From positions 1,328,301-1,392,300 of the forward strand of contig JANPWX010000081.1 in assembly GCA_024734555.1 (NCBI GenBank): 64,000 nt of DNA, read 5' to 3'. This DNA is from Trochalopteron elliotii. Its lineage: Eukaryota > Chordata > Aves > Passeriformes > Leiothrichidae. The translations under genes and the position numbers were made by a program. The notes beneath the pieces were generated by a model. The model saw nothing but the letters and a program-made list of their open reading frames with translations. It ran no database searches and had not been told where the DNA came from. Positions 11,968 to 24,600 of the stretch are shown piece after piece (the stretch's first letter is position 1; each line of letters opens with the position of its first letter).

Positions 11968-14439
11968 GTGTCAGGTAATAGAGAGGCCAGAATATTTAAC
12001 AGTTAATGATTGATTCTACAAGTCAAAGAGTAGTGATATTTTGTTTTCAGATTGTTTAAGTCTCAGTCCTTTATAAGCAGCCTTCTTGAAGAGGGCTTTG
12101 TAGGCAGCTGGCAAGGCCCAGAAGGCCTCTGTGTCAAGAGTATAAAGGTTTCCATTATCTTAGAGCAATTTGTTACTCTGAGATGAAAAAACCTTTTTTT
12201 CTTTTTTTTCTTTCTTTTTTTTTTTGGTTGTGTGTGTTGCAAGTGTGAAATTCATTAAGGTTATCTGGTTTTGGGTTTTGTCTCAAAACATGTTGTAAAC
12301 AGAATAGATTGAATATATATTCACAATGAATAGATGCCTATTAGGTTATTAAGAAAAGATCTTCCTACCTCACTTCAAAATCATGTGCAGTCTTGTTCTC
12401 AGAGCCTTGAACTGTGATCTGATCCTGCATGCTTTGAAAGTGCCACTGGAGATCACTCTCCTTGCCCTTTTATGAGGGCACTCCAGTAAAGCAGAACAGG
12501 ACTCCTGACCCTTAAGACAGTGTTCCAATACTTCTAAAATATGTCAGGTGGCACAAAAAGTGCTAAAAGAATCTCATTTGTGGTTTGGTTTGGGTTTTTT
12601 TGTTTGGTTTTGTTTTGTTGGGTTTTTTTTATGAGCACTCCCTATTTCAGGGTGTCCTGCATTTCTCAAATAGTTTGAGGTTCAAATACTTTTAGAAAAG
12701 AAGTGCAGCTTCCTTCAGAACCCTGTACAGTACTCTTTGTTCAAGCTTCTGTGTTGCAGAGTCAGCAGCATACCATGCACATGGGTTTGCCTCTTTTGGA
12801 GCATAAAAGCCCTTCTGTAGCACTTACAGACCAAGACCCTCTAAATGTGCTGGGTCTGTTTATTCCTCTTCTCAGCAATTTGTCTGTTAAGTCACAACAA
12901 CATTAGAGACCTGCCTTATGTTTTCTTTTCTTCCACTTTTTTTACTCCAAATATATCCCCCTTTTCTATATATACAATAACTTTAGTAACATTGAAAGAT
13001 TTTTTTTTAATATTTATTTTAAAATAGTTTGTCTGTCTGTTTGTTTCAAAACTCGATCAACAAGGATCAGAAGTCCTAGGCACTGAAAGGAGGTGCTTGG
13101 GCTTCATGGCCATATCTAGTCTGTGCAACATTTACTATGTTACTATGGGGAAATTGTTTATATACATAAAGCAGAGCACATCATACTTTCACATATGCTA
13201 AAAGCCAAACTCCCACTGCAAGGTTCATAATAGCAATCAAGCTGTTCAAAAAAAGTTTCTTTAACAAGACTCAGACATCATTTGCCTGGTGTGGATTGGC
13301 TTAGAGAGAGCACGGGTTACTTTTTGGAGTGAAACCCTCTTTTGTGGGAATTTCACACCTCATTTTTTCTTTATCAATTAGACAAATCTGTAGCTTTCTT
13401 TGAAGTAAAGTGCTAATGGCACTTTCTGGAGGTTGTTGGGATGCCAGACTGTTTCGGGATGGATCCAGTCAGGGTCATGCAAATCTCTGCTTGCCTTGTG
13501 GAGCCACTGGGAGTTACTGCTCTTGGAAGAATAGAACATCACCCTGAGCTGCTCAGGGTATACAAGGAGAATCATTTATCTTGTAGTATGGTGCAGTGTG
13601 CCTTGACAGAATGTCTGGCACCTCTGCTAGCCCATGGAGAGATGGAACAGCAGAGAAAGATGCTGACTCCTATTCCACTCTTCACATTCACTGCTTGAAA
13701 AAAAACCAGGGAGCAGTGCAGAGACTTTGGGATGAAGAAACATAATTGCTTCCATACACAGTGCCTCTCTGCTCACCCCTGTTTTACACCTGTGTTACCT
13801 GCTCCTGAGTTTGGCTCTCTTTGCCTGGAGAATGTCATGCCCCATGGCTGCAGGGCACTCTGTCCCAGGGGAATTTAATTTTAAAAACCCATAGTTCACA
13901 GATAGGCACTGATGCAATGTCATTGCATGGTTCTTGAAAAGGCAAAGGCTCAAGTTTTCTCACCCCTTTTTGTGGTTTCAAAACTCAGTGAATATAATAG
14001 AGACTTACCTTTATTGCTACAGGATTACATTTTTGTACTGAAACACAGGTGTTCTTTGGTGTTTCTTTGCTTTCTGACAGATGACTAGAGTTATTCACAC
14101 TAATGGTTACCTACTGGCCATGTAACACTCTGAATAGATTTCCTTACAGTAATTATAATACTCAGACAAAAACCCACACTTTGAAATTATCGAACTGACT
14201 TGTTGAAATGCTGAAGGTAAGATATTGTAGCTATCTGAAAAAACTTTAAGTATATGCTTGCATTTCTATTTGTAGACTGTTATATTTTTAATGATATATT
14301 TATGGCTTGAAGTGAGTAATGTTTTATATACAGGACAAATAGTTAATTTGCTTAGATGACTCATGCATTAAACTGAACATCATTGAATTTTACTCCTGCC
14401 TCCATTTCCTGGGAAATGAAACTCTCCTGTAAAAAGAAA
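11968..14439. other. Unassigned sequence with T/G-rich low-complexity patches
   Basis: No gene is recognised. T-rich tracts lie at about 12188-12225 and a G/T tract at about 12578-12630. The patch 13440-13700 is less AT-rich and holds an 85-codon plus-strand frame and a 65-codon minus-strand frame. Neither has a motif I recognise, and splice context is absent. An old transposon remnant is possible. Confidence 0.5.
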
Positions 14440-14472
14440 ATATATATATATATATATATATAAATATATATA
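14440..14472. repeat. (TA)n microsatellite
   Basis: A run of alternating TA of about 16 dinucleotides with one interruption (a TAAA step near 14461). It is self-complementary and probably length-variable. Confidence 0.95.
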
Positions 14473-16854
14473 CTGAAATAACATTTTACTGAAGTCTGCA
14501 ACACAGCTGACACTTTGTTACTTCCTTCATCCTGTTAGGAGAAGCACACTGGAAATATTAAGATACAGCACTGTAAATGCTTTACATTGACCTCTTTAAA
14601 GGAACAAAATCAGTTTACTGCAGGAAAAAAACAGCGCACAAAAATGTATTTCTATTGAGTCATTTATGAGTCCCCTGCAAGTGTTAGACCAGATTGCAGT
14701 TCCATTTGCACAGCTATATAGAGAAAATATGGCACACAGTTTTTTCAGGTAAAGAAGGCCAAATTTGTTGATTCTACTTCATCATATCTTTGGACTTCCT
14801 ATTGATTTTCCCACAGAACAACTTTACATGAGAAACTAAGGAAACTGAAATGGATAAAGCCAGGGGCCAGACTGAGAATAATTGTGTAAGAACCTTTTTT
14901 TCATATAAGAACTCTCGAGAGCCACAGTCACAGGCAGTGTGGCTGTGTGGGAGTCATGATACTCACAAGGCTATGCTAAGGCATTACCAGAGATACGTCC
15001 CATCAAAACAGATTTTCTGGCCAATATCTCAGTCATCTGGTTTTCATGATGTATTATATAAATGTTCTGTCAGATTCTGGGGCATTTTGTGGGAGACCAT
15101 GGCATTTTGGAATGGCTGCTAATATTATACAGGAATTTATCATCTATAAGGATTGTTCAAGATAACAGGTGCTTTGTCAAAGTATTAGTGGGACACAAAG
15201 CTTTGACCTACTAAAACTAAAGACTCTTGAACTCCAGCTCAGACACATCTTGCAAGAGCTCAGAAGTGAAGTCTGAATCCTATATTGTTGTCACTTATTA
15301 TGCTCAATAAAAATTAGGTAGACAGTTTATAATGTCCAAATGTATGTTGATATTGGCAATAAAATCTTTGCCATTTTTTTCTGTTACATGATACTTGCCC
15401 CCATTCTTTTCTTAATTATTTGATACATTCCATAATATTAAGTCTAAATTTAAAAATCTCTGTTTTCTTGTCTTAAACGTATGCCCTTGTATACATAGTT
15501 TTTGGAGACGCTGTCCAAAAGCATTACACAAAGGATGCATTATTTAATAGACCAAAGGTCAAAATGTTCATGATTCAATATGCCATAGGTCACTACATTG
15601 CGAAATGACTGCATATTTCCTAAATGATGCCTAGTTCTAAAATATATTTAAGGAACTGACAACACATCCTCTAGTTTGAAAAAAACACAAAGACTTCAGA
15701 AGTTCTTTGAATGATGCGTTATGGGGTTTAGGGAGTATATATTTCTTTTGTCATATCCTTGGTGGGAAAGCAGATTTTCAGATTCTCTATCACTGTTTAG
15801 CATTATTTTTGCATTTAATATGCTCCATGAGGAATTCTTCTGCAACACTTCTAGGCCATGTTTTTTATTTGTATTGCAACTCTTAATGACATTTTTATAG
15901 GTCCATAATGAGTCAGATTTTTTTGTTATGCCCTATGTATTTTCTTCTTTCAAAGGTATAAATGGAGTTGGCTGGTTGCTCTGACATGATATATTTTAGA
16001 AATAAACAGTCCTAATATCCCGGTGAGTTACAGTCCCTTTTCTTCCTTCCCTTTGCCAGTACAGAGTCTCATGGTTTTGTTGTTGTGTCCAGTTGGTTGC
16101 TTGCTTGCTTTCAGTATGGGCTGCTTGACAAATTAATTTGAGGTTTCAGGACCTGAGAGTAGAAGATATTTAGGCCAGTTTTGGACTGGTGTTTAGAAAA
16201 AGATTATGACTTGTGTTATTATTAAATGACTGGTTACCAGTGCTCTTTCTTCTGCCTTTATTTTTTCTTAAATACAGTACTTTTTGAAACTCTTCATGGA
16301 CTATGTCAAGGTCCTGAAGGAAACTGAAAAGAAAAAGTTTAATGTAAGATTTTTTTTTTTGGTATGCAAAAGAAAATGATGCCTTTTTCAAGATGCATCA
16401 AAAAAAGTATTCAACCTTTCAGTCACTGTAATTGCTGCCACATATAGCCATTTGTTGTTAACTTTCAACTGCTTGGTGTATCCTGAAGGATTAATATGAG
16501 TTACATTTAAAAAAAATACTGAGTTATTAATCAAAAGATACTGCATGGAGTCTATACTTACGGAAAAAAGACGTCTAAACTTTGCTGGTTCATATTTTTA
16601 AGAATATTGTCAATACAGTCCTATTACATTGTGGTGTGTATAAAACTGCTTTGTCTTCAGCACATCATAATTGAAAGTTGGATGCAGCAATTGGTATTTT
16701 CCATTAGAAATTATTTGCACAAATACAAAAATTACTAGTTTTCATAGTGTCCAGGAGATGTATTGATTTATGATTATCAAAGCCAGGTGATCCTTAAACT
16801 TCCTCTGCCTCTTGGGACTAACAATGATTTTGCAGTTTTCCACATGACATGAAA
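14473..16854. other. Unassigned AT-rich sequence
   Basis: I recognise no gene. The 90-codon plus-strand frame at 14850-15122 has no identifiable domain. If the provirus represented by the LTR to the right were complete, its body would lie here on the minus strand. I see no Gag, protease, polymerase or Env motif in these bases. Confidence 0.55.
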
Positions 16855-16877
16855 AATCACAATGCTGTATTGTGATT
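16855..16877. repeat. 9-bp stem-loop beside the proviral primer-binding site
   Basis: Perfect 9-bp arms at 16855-16863 and 16869-16877 flank the 5-nt loop GCTGT. The structure lies about 12 bases downstream of the primer-binding site in the proviral direction. It may belong to the retroviral leader or to host flank. Confidence 0.6.
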
Positions 16878-16889
16878 GTTTCAGGTTGA

Positions 16890-16907
16890 AACCGGGCGGA
16901 AACACCA
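16890..16907 (-). other. Retroviral primer-binding site complementary to tRNA-Val
   Basis: The plus strand reads AACCGGGCGGAAACACCA, which is the last 18 bases of vertebrate tRNA-Val including the added CCA. On the minus strand this is therefore an 18-nt primer-binding site beginning TGG. It sits 5 bases (16908-16912) from the LTR end CA at 16913, the expected spacing for the start of reverse transcription. The tRNA match continues through G57 and A58 and then, with one missing base, through four more T-arm positions. The tRNA sequence is from memory of the conserved vertebrate gene and was not searched. This fixes the orientation of the LTR to its right. Confidence 0.85.
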
Positions 16908-16912
16908 ATTCA

Positions 16913-18640
16913 TGTAGTGGTTTCAGGTTCACTGATTTCTGTTTCTCAGCCAGTGCACCAATTATTGCAGTGGTTTGAGTGCGTACTAGAATTATTTACT
17001 CTTCTTCTGCTGCGAGATAGGATTAGGAGAAAAAGTAAAGCAGGCTCAAATTTTAAAGGGTATGAAGAAAAGTTTATTAACAAAACTACAAGAGGGGAAA
17101 AAATTAATAAGAATAAGACTCTTCCCCTCCCCCACAACTCTTCCCTTCTCACAGACAACGTATAGAGACAAAACTTGGAACCCTAGGTCAGTTTACCACT
17201 TAAAAAGTAGCCTTCCATCAGTTCATTTAGAGAGAGAAGTCTCTTTCAGTCTGCCGTGGAAAATTCCCACAAGGCAGACAGTTCTTTTGTGGCTTTTAAT
17301 TCTCACAAAAGCAGTCACCCAGGAATCTACATTTGTGAAGTCCCTCATCACGCAGCCTTCCCACAGCTGCATAATGGGCTGCATAAACTCATGGGGTATG
17401 ATTTGTAAGATGAATGGTTCAAAAACAAGCGTTTTCTTTATCTCCCTCTGAGATAATTTTATCTCTAGGAACAGAGATCTTTGTCTTCCTGGGGCCAGAT
17501 CTTCATCCTCAATCTCATCTCTCACTCTCTCTATTCAAGCTGCTCATAAGATCACAGCTACTTCAGTATTTACTTAGTCCACCACAAATACCTTTGCTCA
17601 GATATACAATTTGAATACTCTCATCTCCCCATCCATACCTTCCATGATTTAGAGGGATATTCTAGTATATAACAGTCCATTACCATGGCTTACAAAAGAA
17701 TTTCAGCCTAAAACCAAGGCATCTTCTCATTCTCTTTCCATCTGAGACTCAATTCTTTCTTCACTGACTTTGATATCTTCATATTGTCTCTGTGCGTGTC
17801 TTCACTCTATCCTCTCTCACTCAGAGAAGATTAGTGCTTTGCAAGTTTCATCTTTCAAGGAAAGAATTAATATCTCTAGCAGGTCTGCAGAGGGTCATGA
17901 CGATCTTTCATGGGCAGTGGCCAAAGGTGGTAAATTCAGGCCATGCTGGGGCTGCCCCAGGATCCCAGGGGCCCCAGCTACACCTGACTCCAGGCTCAGG
18001 GCCACTCTGCATGGCTGGGCCCCCCTCCTCGGCCGGATGACTTGGTAGCAGCAGCCAAATCTGTTTATGGTGAAGAATTCTTCAGAAAGCCATGCTGGGG
18101 GAAAAAAAGGGGCCTGGTCCCTTGGCAGGGGCTGCCCAGCCCTGCCAGGCCTCACGAGGTTGTGATGGGGGACAGTTTTAGTGGCAGGATGTTAGCAGCC
18201 GCTAGGGCCTGATCCAGCCAGGACAGGGCATTCTCTCCTGCCCTTCCTCTGACTGGCAGCTGCTGGGCCCAGCAAGCTGCTCAGGCGTGATCCGGCTGGG
18301 ACAGGACATTCTCTCCTCCCATCCCCATCCCTGGTAGCCACTGGGCCTGGCCCTGCCAGGGCTACAGCAGCAGCAGGGCCTGACCCAGCTGTGCCAGGCC
18401 CAGGGGCCACACAGCAGAGTGGGGCCACAGAGCAGAGCTGGGACACTGCCAGCCCGTTACCTCTTCCCAGGCCAGAAGAAAAGAGAACTTTTCCTGGGAT
18501 TCCTCTGATTTTTAACCTGTGTTTTCACAGAGGTGTATCCCCATATTTAATTGGTTAATCAGATTGTCAATATTTAAAGCTAGTCACTGGTTGGTTTTGC
18601 CACAGCTTTGCTTAGAAAAATCACTTCCATGCAAAACCAA
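16913..18640 (-). mobile_element. Long LTR of an endogenous retrovirus, reverse orientation, with primer-binding site attached
   Basis: On the minus strand the LTR ends in ACTACA at 16913, five bases before the tRNA-Val primer-binding site. A minus-strand AATAAA lies at 17073-17078, about 160 bases inside that end, as expected for R/U5. The body is long (about 1.7 kb) and contains an unusually GC-rich block at about 17920-18470 with repeated CCAGGCC/GGGCCTG-like words, unlike the AT-rich surroundings. I recall avian, especially songbird, LTRs of this style, but the family name should come from a search. The far (U3) end is uncertain and could lie anywhere from about 18500 to 18700. No target duplication can be expected next to the primer-binding side. 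The open frames inside are not genes. No viral coding sequence is recognised beyond the primer-binding site, so this is an LTR plus leader start cut off just inside the provirus. Confidence 0.75.
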
Positions 18641-21600
18641 TGTATCTAAAAGTTATTTCTGTTGTAGTTCCATTCCTGCCAGTCCCACCAGGAAGTCTGG
18701 TTAGTGGACTGAGTAAGCACTGCTGCTTTTCTCTAGTGCATGTGCAAAAGATTGGTTTAAACAGCTGCTGGTCTTTAGCTATAAGCAACCTGAGCTGCCA
18801 AATCCACCCAGCACAGCATTCTTATTGCATCTTATTTACCTAGTTGTAGATGAGAAAATATGCAAGTGCACTAAAAGGTGCAGCATGAATTGTCTTTAAA
18901 TTATTTTGACAAAGCTTGATAATTTTCATTATAGCAGTTTTATCAGTCAGTGTCATCACACGAGAGCATGAAAGTTCCTGTCCGTCATACTCAAGGTTGA
19001 TGTTCTTTCATCTTGTCACACTTAAGTAATGTAGGTTGACAAGCCCCTGCATGATGAAGAATCCACATGACAAACACTGAAAAGGCCGAATAGTGCACCG
19101 AGGCTGTGCCTGTAGATCACAGTGTCAAAGGCCAGTCCTCTTCTACAGTGAGGTGAATGCAGCTTGTAGCATGCTACAGAAAGATTGCTGTGGATAAAGC
19201 TTCTAGCTGAGAGTCAGAGATGATTAATGAGACAGATAAGAGAACATCCTCCTTTTGACACCAAGGGTGTCAAATAGGATAGAATGAAAGAGTGAAGGAA
19301 AGCAAAACATATCTGAAAAATAACAAGGGTCAGCAAAGCTCTGGTCTCAAATTAGAGTTGTGTGTTGGTCCATTTGTCGTTGTAACTTGACCCCTTCTAT
19401 CTGATAAAGGACTTTTAAGGGGAGATGGTAACAAAATATCCCCTACAGAGAAACAAAAAGGATGAATAGCTTTAATGGAAAGAAACACAGTAAGACGAAA
19501 GCAGAATACAAGCAAAAACCCAGAACTAGGTGTTTCTCAGAATGAGCTGGTTTTTTCTTTGGCTCTGAGATGGCTTGGTGGAGACAGGAAAAGATTAAGG
19601 CAAGTATCTTCAGCAAGGCTTTATTTAAAAAAAAAAAACAAACCCACAAAGAAGACTAATAACAGAAACAAGTATTGCTGAAAATAGTTTATAAAATACA
19701 TAGCAAGTTCTAACAGTACAGGGGAGTTCATGACCCACTCCCTCAGCTTCTTGGAGGGGGTGGATCAAAAGAACACAGTCAATATGAATGTCAAAAGTCA
19801 TGAAGGAGCTTCATATTAATGCAGATATACCATTCATGCTGCAAAAGAAGATCATTCCTCATTCACTGAACTTATTTAAATTAATACTTTTGTTATTAGC
19901 AGACAATTTGTAGGCACAAAATTACTTTTTTTAGATGCAAGAGTTTGTCCGAATCAAAAGCTTTGAGTAATTTGCCATCTGTGTTAAATGTATCAAACCT
20001 CATGAGTAACTTGAATGGCAGAGTAAATTAGATTAATTCTCTTAATTTGGGAATGTGTGGCAATACATTTATTAAACAGCAAAATTAGTCTTTGAGATGC
20101 TGGAATATTTGTACTACAATGAAGAGGGCACTCATATTAAAAAAAAAAAAATAGAAGGACTTATATCTCTAAAATACTGTAATTTTTATTTATGAAAAAG
20201 AGCAAGAAATTAGTAGAGTAAAAAAAATTATTCGAAACCATCAAAATTAAAACTGTACTGTTGGTAACTTGGAAGTTGGTTGAAACTTGCATTTATCTGT
20301 GGTATAGTTCATTTGAGACCTTCATTGGAGAATGTGGCAGTACTGTCAAAACAACTTAAAATGAAGATTCTTCCAGAACAGTCTCTTTTAACATATCACA
20401 AATAGCTACTGATACTGTAATTGCATCACATTTGTTTAGCAAGCTGGCTTTCTGAGTGTTTTTTAAGCATGAGTTCTTTCTGTTCATTAAACAGCAATGT
20501 TATATAAGGTTAGTGCAGCCAATAAGTAACTCATATGAAATAAAAGCAAAAGCTTAGTACATTTTAAAATAACGTGGTGAACTTCAAACCTGAGATGTCA
20601 TTTACAAGACAGAAAATGTGAATGTACTGTTTTCACAGCTATAATGATACAGCCTATCAGTGCTAACTGGTTTATATAAAGATAGTTGTTAAATAGCTTT
20701 CATTTTGGTTTGGTTTATCAAATGGATCAGTATGAAAGTACTTTTTGTTATATACACAGTTAACAGAAAAAACATTCCAGGAGAAGAGAAATTAAACATT
20801 GCTGTTCTTCCATCTAGTTGCTCCAATTCATTGCAAGAAAAGGGTAGTTAAAGATTTCTTCAGACTGGCCTCATCTCAGGCTTTTAAGCCCTCCCATCAA
20901 ACTCTACCTGTGGGGGGAAAAAAAAATCATGAAAGAAATAGATACTTTTACCTGAAACATAAAAGGCATAAAAATAGACATGCTTTCTCTTAAGCATGTC
21001 TAGAAAAGGGATGTATGTTGGAGTTCAAATAGATCTATACTTAAAACAGAAAGATTTAGTGGATAAAAAGCAAAAGACATTTACATGTTTTATCTTACAT
21101 AAGAAACTGTAATATTCTAGTCAGGTTGCGTAAGATAGCCCAAAGGTCTTCATTTGGCACTATATAGAATTGTTTCAATACAGAGAAAGAGAACATAATA
21201 CAGAATGAATACTCATTCTGCAGTGCTCATTACATTAATTCAGAATTTTGTTTAAGAAATTGGATCATTAATACCTAAATAACAAAATTGGTAGCACAAG
21301 TTCTTCCTTGTGTAAGAGGCAGAAACCTCACCTCTTTTTAATGATGTTTTTTCAAGAGATTGCATTAGTCTCTTCCTCTTTATTATAGAATCATTCCCAA
21401 ACTTTACAGCAATGGAAATAGACTCAGTTTTGCCTTTTATTTTTAGAAACTTCCCATTTTCTTAATCTTCCCACATATCTTGGTTTAGAAAAGACAATTT
21501 CTTGAAACTTTTATTCTAAGATTCCAGTTTAATGAAATGCAAATTCTCTAGACCTAAAAGATAATTTTCAATAAGATAAAGTAGCAAATGAACTTTCATT

Positions 21601-24600
21601 TTACAATTGTGAATGTAAAGCTAGTTACAAATTTTGAAACCTGGATCAGAGAAGGCCTCTGAGGGGTCAGTACAAGAGTCCATATCAAAAAATAGACTTT
21701 ATCTATCACTTTTACAATAGCCTAGTATCATATTTTAGTTTCAGAAAGACTTACCAGTTGAGAAAACATGATATAAAAGGGTGATAAGCAGATGATAATA
21801 TTCAAATTATGCATATTAAGATCTTCTTTTCCATAGTGACGTCAAGGTGCATCACCCTTATTTCCACCAGTCTGAAATAAATTCAAAGAGGACTTATTGC
21901 TAAGAGCTTCTGATGGGGTGAGGTGAGGACCAGAAGCATCTGGAGGCAGTTCATGCATGAATGGAGTGGCACACATGTAATGCAAGAGTTTTGACTACTG
22001 GAACTGGGTGTGAAATTGTTCTGGCATATTGACACCTTTACAATGAAGCAGAAGAATCACTAAATACACACCTAGGAGAGAAAATGTTGTGAATATACCT
22101 ATGTTAATGTGGATCATTTTCTGGACCATTGAAAATTACTTTTTCACTTCCTATTTTCCACAGCACATTTTTATTTAATTTAAAGATAAAAGGGACACAA
22201 TATTTAATTAACTGAGATTTATAGAAAATCTGAAGTAGAAACAAACCCACCTAAGAGGTCAACAAACCTGGTGAAAATGCCATTAAGAAAGAGCACTGCT
22301 CATACAGATTGTTTTTGTTTTTGTTTTTAAAGAAATAAATGAAGACCGTATTTCACCAACAGCCGTTTATGGAGAAAAGTAATATAGAAAAGATATAAGG
22401 GAAAAAGGTATAGAAAGAGTTAAGAAGAAAGCTACAGAAAGAATCAACACCTACAAGCTGGTGCCAAAATCAAACAGTAAATAAGGCCTATATTTTTTAA
22501 TACTGAGTGTATTTATATACTCAAGAAAATTCCTACAAGTTATTAAATTTAAGAGATAAATAAATTATTGAAGTGAAATTTCACCAGATATGCGAAGTTG
22601 TTTCTTCACTTAATTTCTACTAATGTGTGATGCTGCTTTATAGGGGGAAAAAGACTGGCACACTTTATAATCTCAGCTGGCTGCATTTAAAATGAAAGCT
22701 ATATTTACAGTTTTTATTTTGGCAAATAACTACAGAGAACAAAGAAAGACTAATTGTACTTCCACACATTTTTAATTCTGGAGAAATTCCACTTACTTGC
22801 TTCAAGTTGCTCTTCATCCGTACCAAAGAATATACTTTGAACTTGGCTTACATGATACCATCTTCCTTTTCCAGTATTTTCAGGTGCTTATGATTTTTTT
22901 ATTTAATGTCTTTAACTGGATCTGGATGTACCTGCTGAGATTTCTATCCAAGGTGCACATTTGCATTTCCTTTCCATCAAAACCACAGTTCAGCTGAGAA
23001 GTTGATGAACTTGTGCACGTATGGGCTTAGTTGGAAATGATAACAGAATATGGCTGCAAACTTCCAAATCCTGTAGCTCAGATGCTATCTCTATAACCTT
23101 TTATAGTCTTTCGAAAATAGAAAAATATTCTTGTCCTTTCATTGCATGAATAATAGATCAAAGGTTTGAGACACAAACACATCACAAAAATGTTGCCATT
23201 ATCATTATCGGTATTGGTTTTACTTATTTTTATGCGTACATTAAAATTCAAAAATTTGTCTTATTCTACTAGAATAACCCATATTAGAATTTCCCATACT
23301 GAGTATGAAGATACCATAGACTAAGACTACCTACCAAGACTATCTAACCTCTGTTTTGGTTCATGTTAATGGTTTGTTACTGGAGTGACATGTTTCACAA
23401 GAGCAGAAAAAGAATATGATCTGATTGTGCTCATTCCTTCTTGTTGTATTCACTTCTTAGAGGAGAGGTCTTGAAGTGATCTGACCAGTTATGGCCTCAA
23501 GTAATATGTGTGCATCTTATATTATACTGATTATTGCTTATGTTATAGTGACTGTTGCTTATTTTATACTGACTCAGCTCTCTGGATCTTCTCAGGCGCT
23601 CTGAAGAGATTCTCATTCAAATTAGACACACAGAGCTTCATTTAAATCTGTAGGTTTCAAGTTGAGAACTGAAATCTTGGTTAGAATAATTGTGATGGGA
23701 AGACAGGAAGCTGTGCATTCAAATATATTCAAGGTCATTTTAAAAAAATGTGTGAAAAGAAATTGCAGCAGCAGAGCATGAAAAGATTAAAAAACTTCAA
23801 AATTTAACTGAGTGTCTTCTTTCTGACATTTCAGAAAACATGCCCATTCTCTTCCTTACATTGTCTTTTCCTACTGATGTGTTTAGTAAAGGCATTTTAA
23901 AGCTTTGAAATAAAGACATGGTCTACTGAATTCTGTGGTGCTCTGAGGTACTCAGTTTTTCACTTAAATAAAAAGTCACATATATTCTCAGGCTTCTGGA
24001 TGCATATAATTGAATCAATGCTTAAAAGCCAGTAGGTTCTTGGATGCTTTCAATTAAATTTAGTGCATGAAAATAGCTTTTTTCTGGCCAATACTCATAT
24101 ATGCTCTTAACACAGCATCAGTAATCTTCGTATATATGTACTTATAAATCAGGAGTGACTCTAAAAGTCTTAAGGGCCATGTACTGGAGAAACACCAGAA
24201 TGAGACTAGAATAAGGATTCAAAATTCTTTCATGATGGTGACATAATCAATAATGAATTTGCATTAGTTTTGGGAATGTTAAAGTCAGGAAATGGTATCA
24301 GATTTTAATTTATTTTAGCAGATGCATGTGAGTTAGTTACAGGGTCCAGAAATCAAAGTAATGTACACCTGGGAGCTCTGCTACCAAATGAGCTCATCTA
24401 AGTGTGGGATGCAAATGGAGCAAACCTGGTGAACAACTTGTCAGCGTGCAGTCTACAGCCCTGGAGCCTGTTCTTCACATGGGCCCAAATTTCTTCAACC
24501 CAGAGCTTTATGAAAGCATATTCTGTATGCAATAAGCAGAGTTAGCCTTGGTATTGATTCAAAACTAGTTTATGAAAGCCAGGAGCCATTCAATTTTAGC

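Noticed and set aside
13441..13698. 85-codon frame in a GC-richer patch as an exon
   Set aside because: The minus strand is equally open over part of it, no domain is recognised and splice signals are not convincing. Left as unassigned.
14850..15122. 90-codon frame as a small gene or exon
   Set aside because: No recognised domain, no clear splice sites or promoter, and the length is within chance for 64 kb read in six frames.
16884..16907. A tRNA-Val gene
   Set aside because: Only the 3' end plus CCA is present. CCA is not encoded in vertebrate tRNA genes, and the D-arm and anticodon arm are missing. The position beside an LTR end fits a primer-binding site.
17062..17525. Frames of 129 and 100 codons on opposite strands
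   Set aside because: They lie inside a retroviral LTR, which is non-coding in this family as far as the sequence shows.
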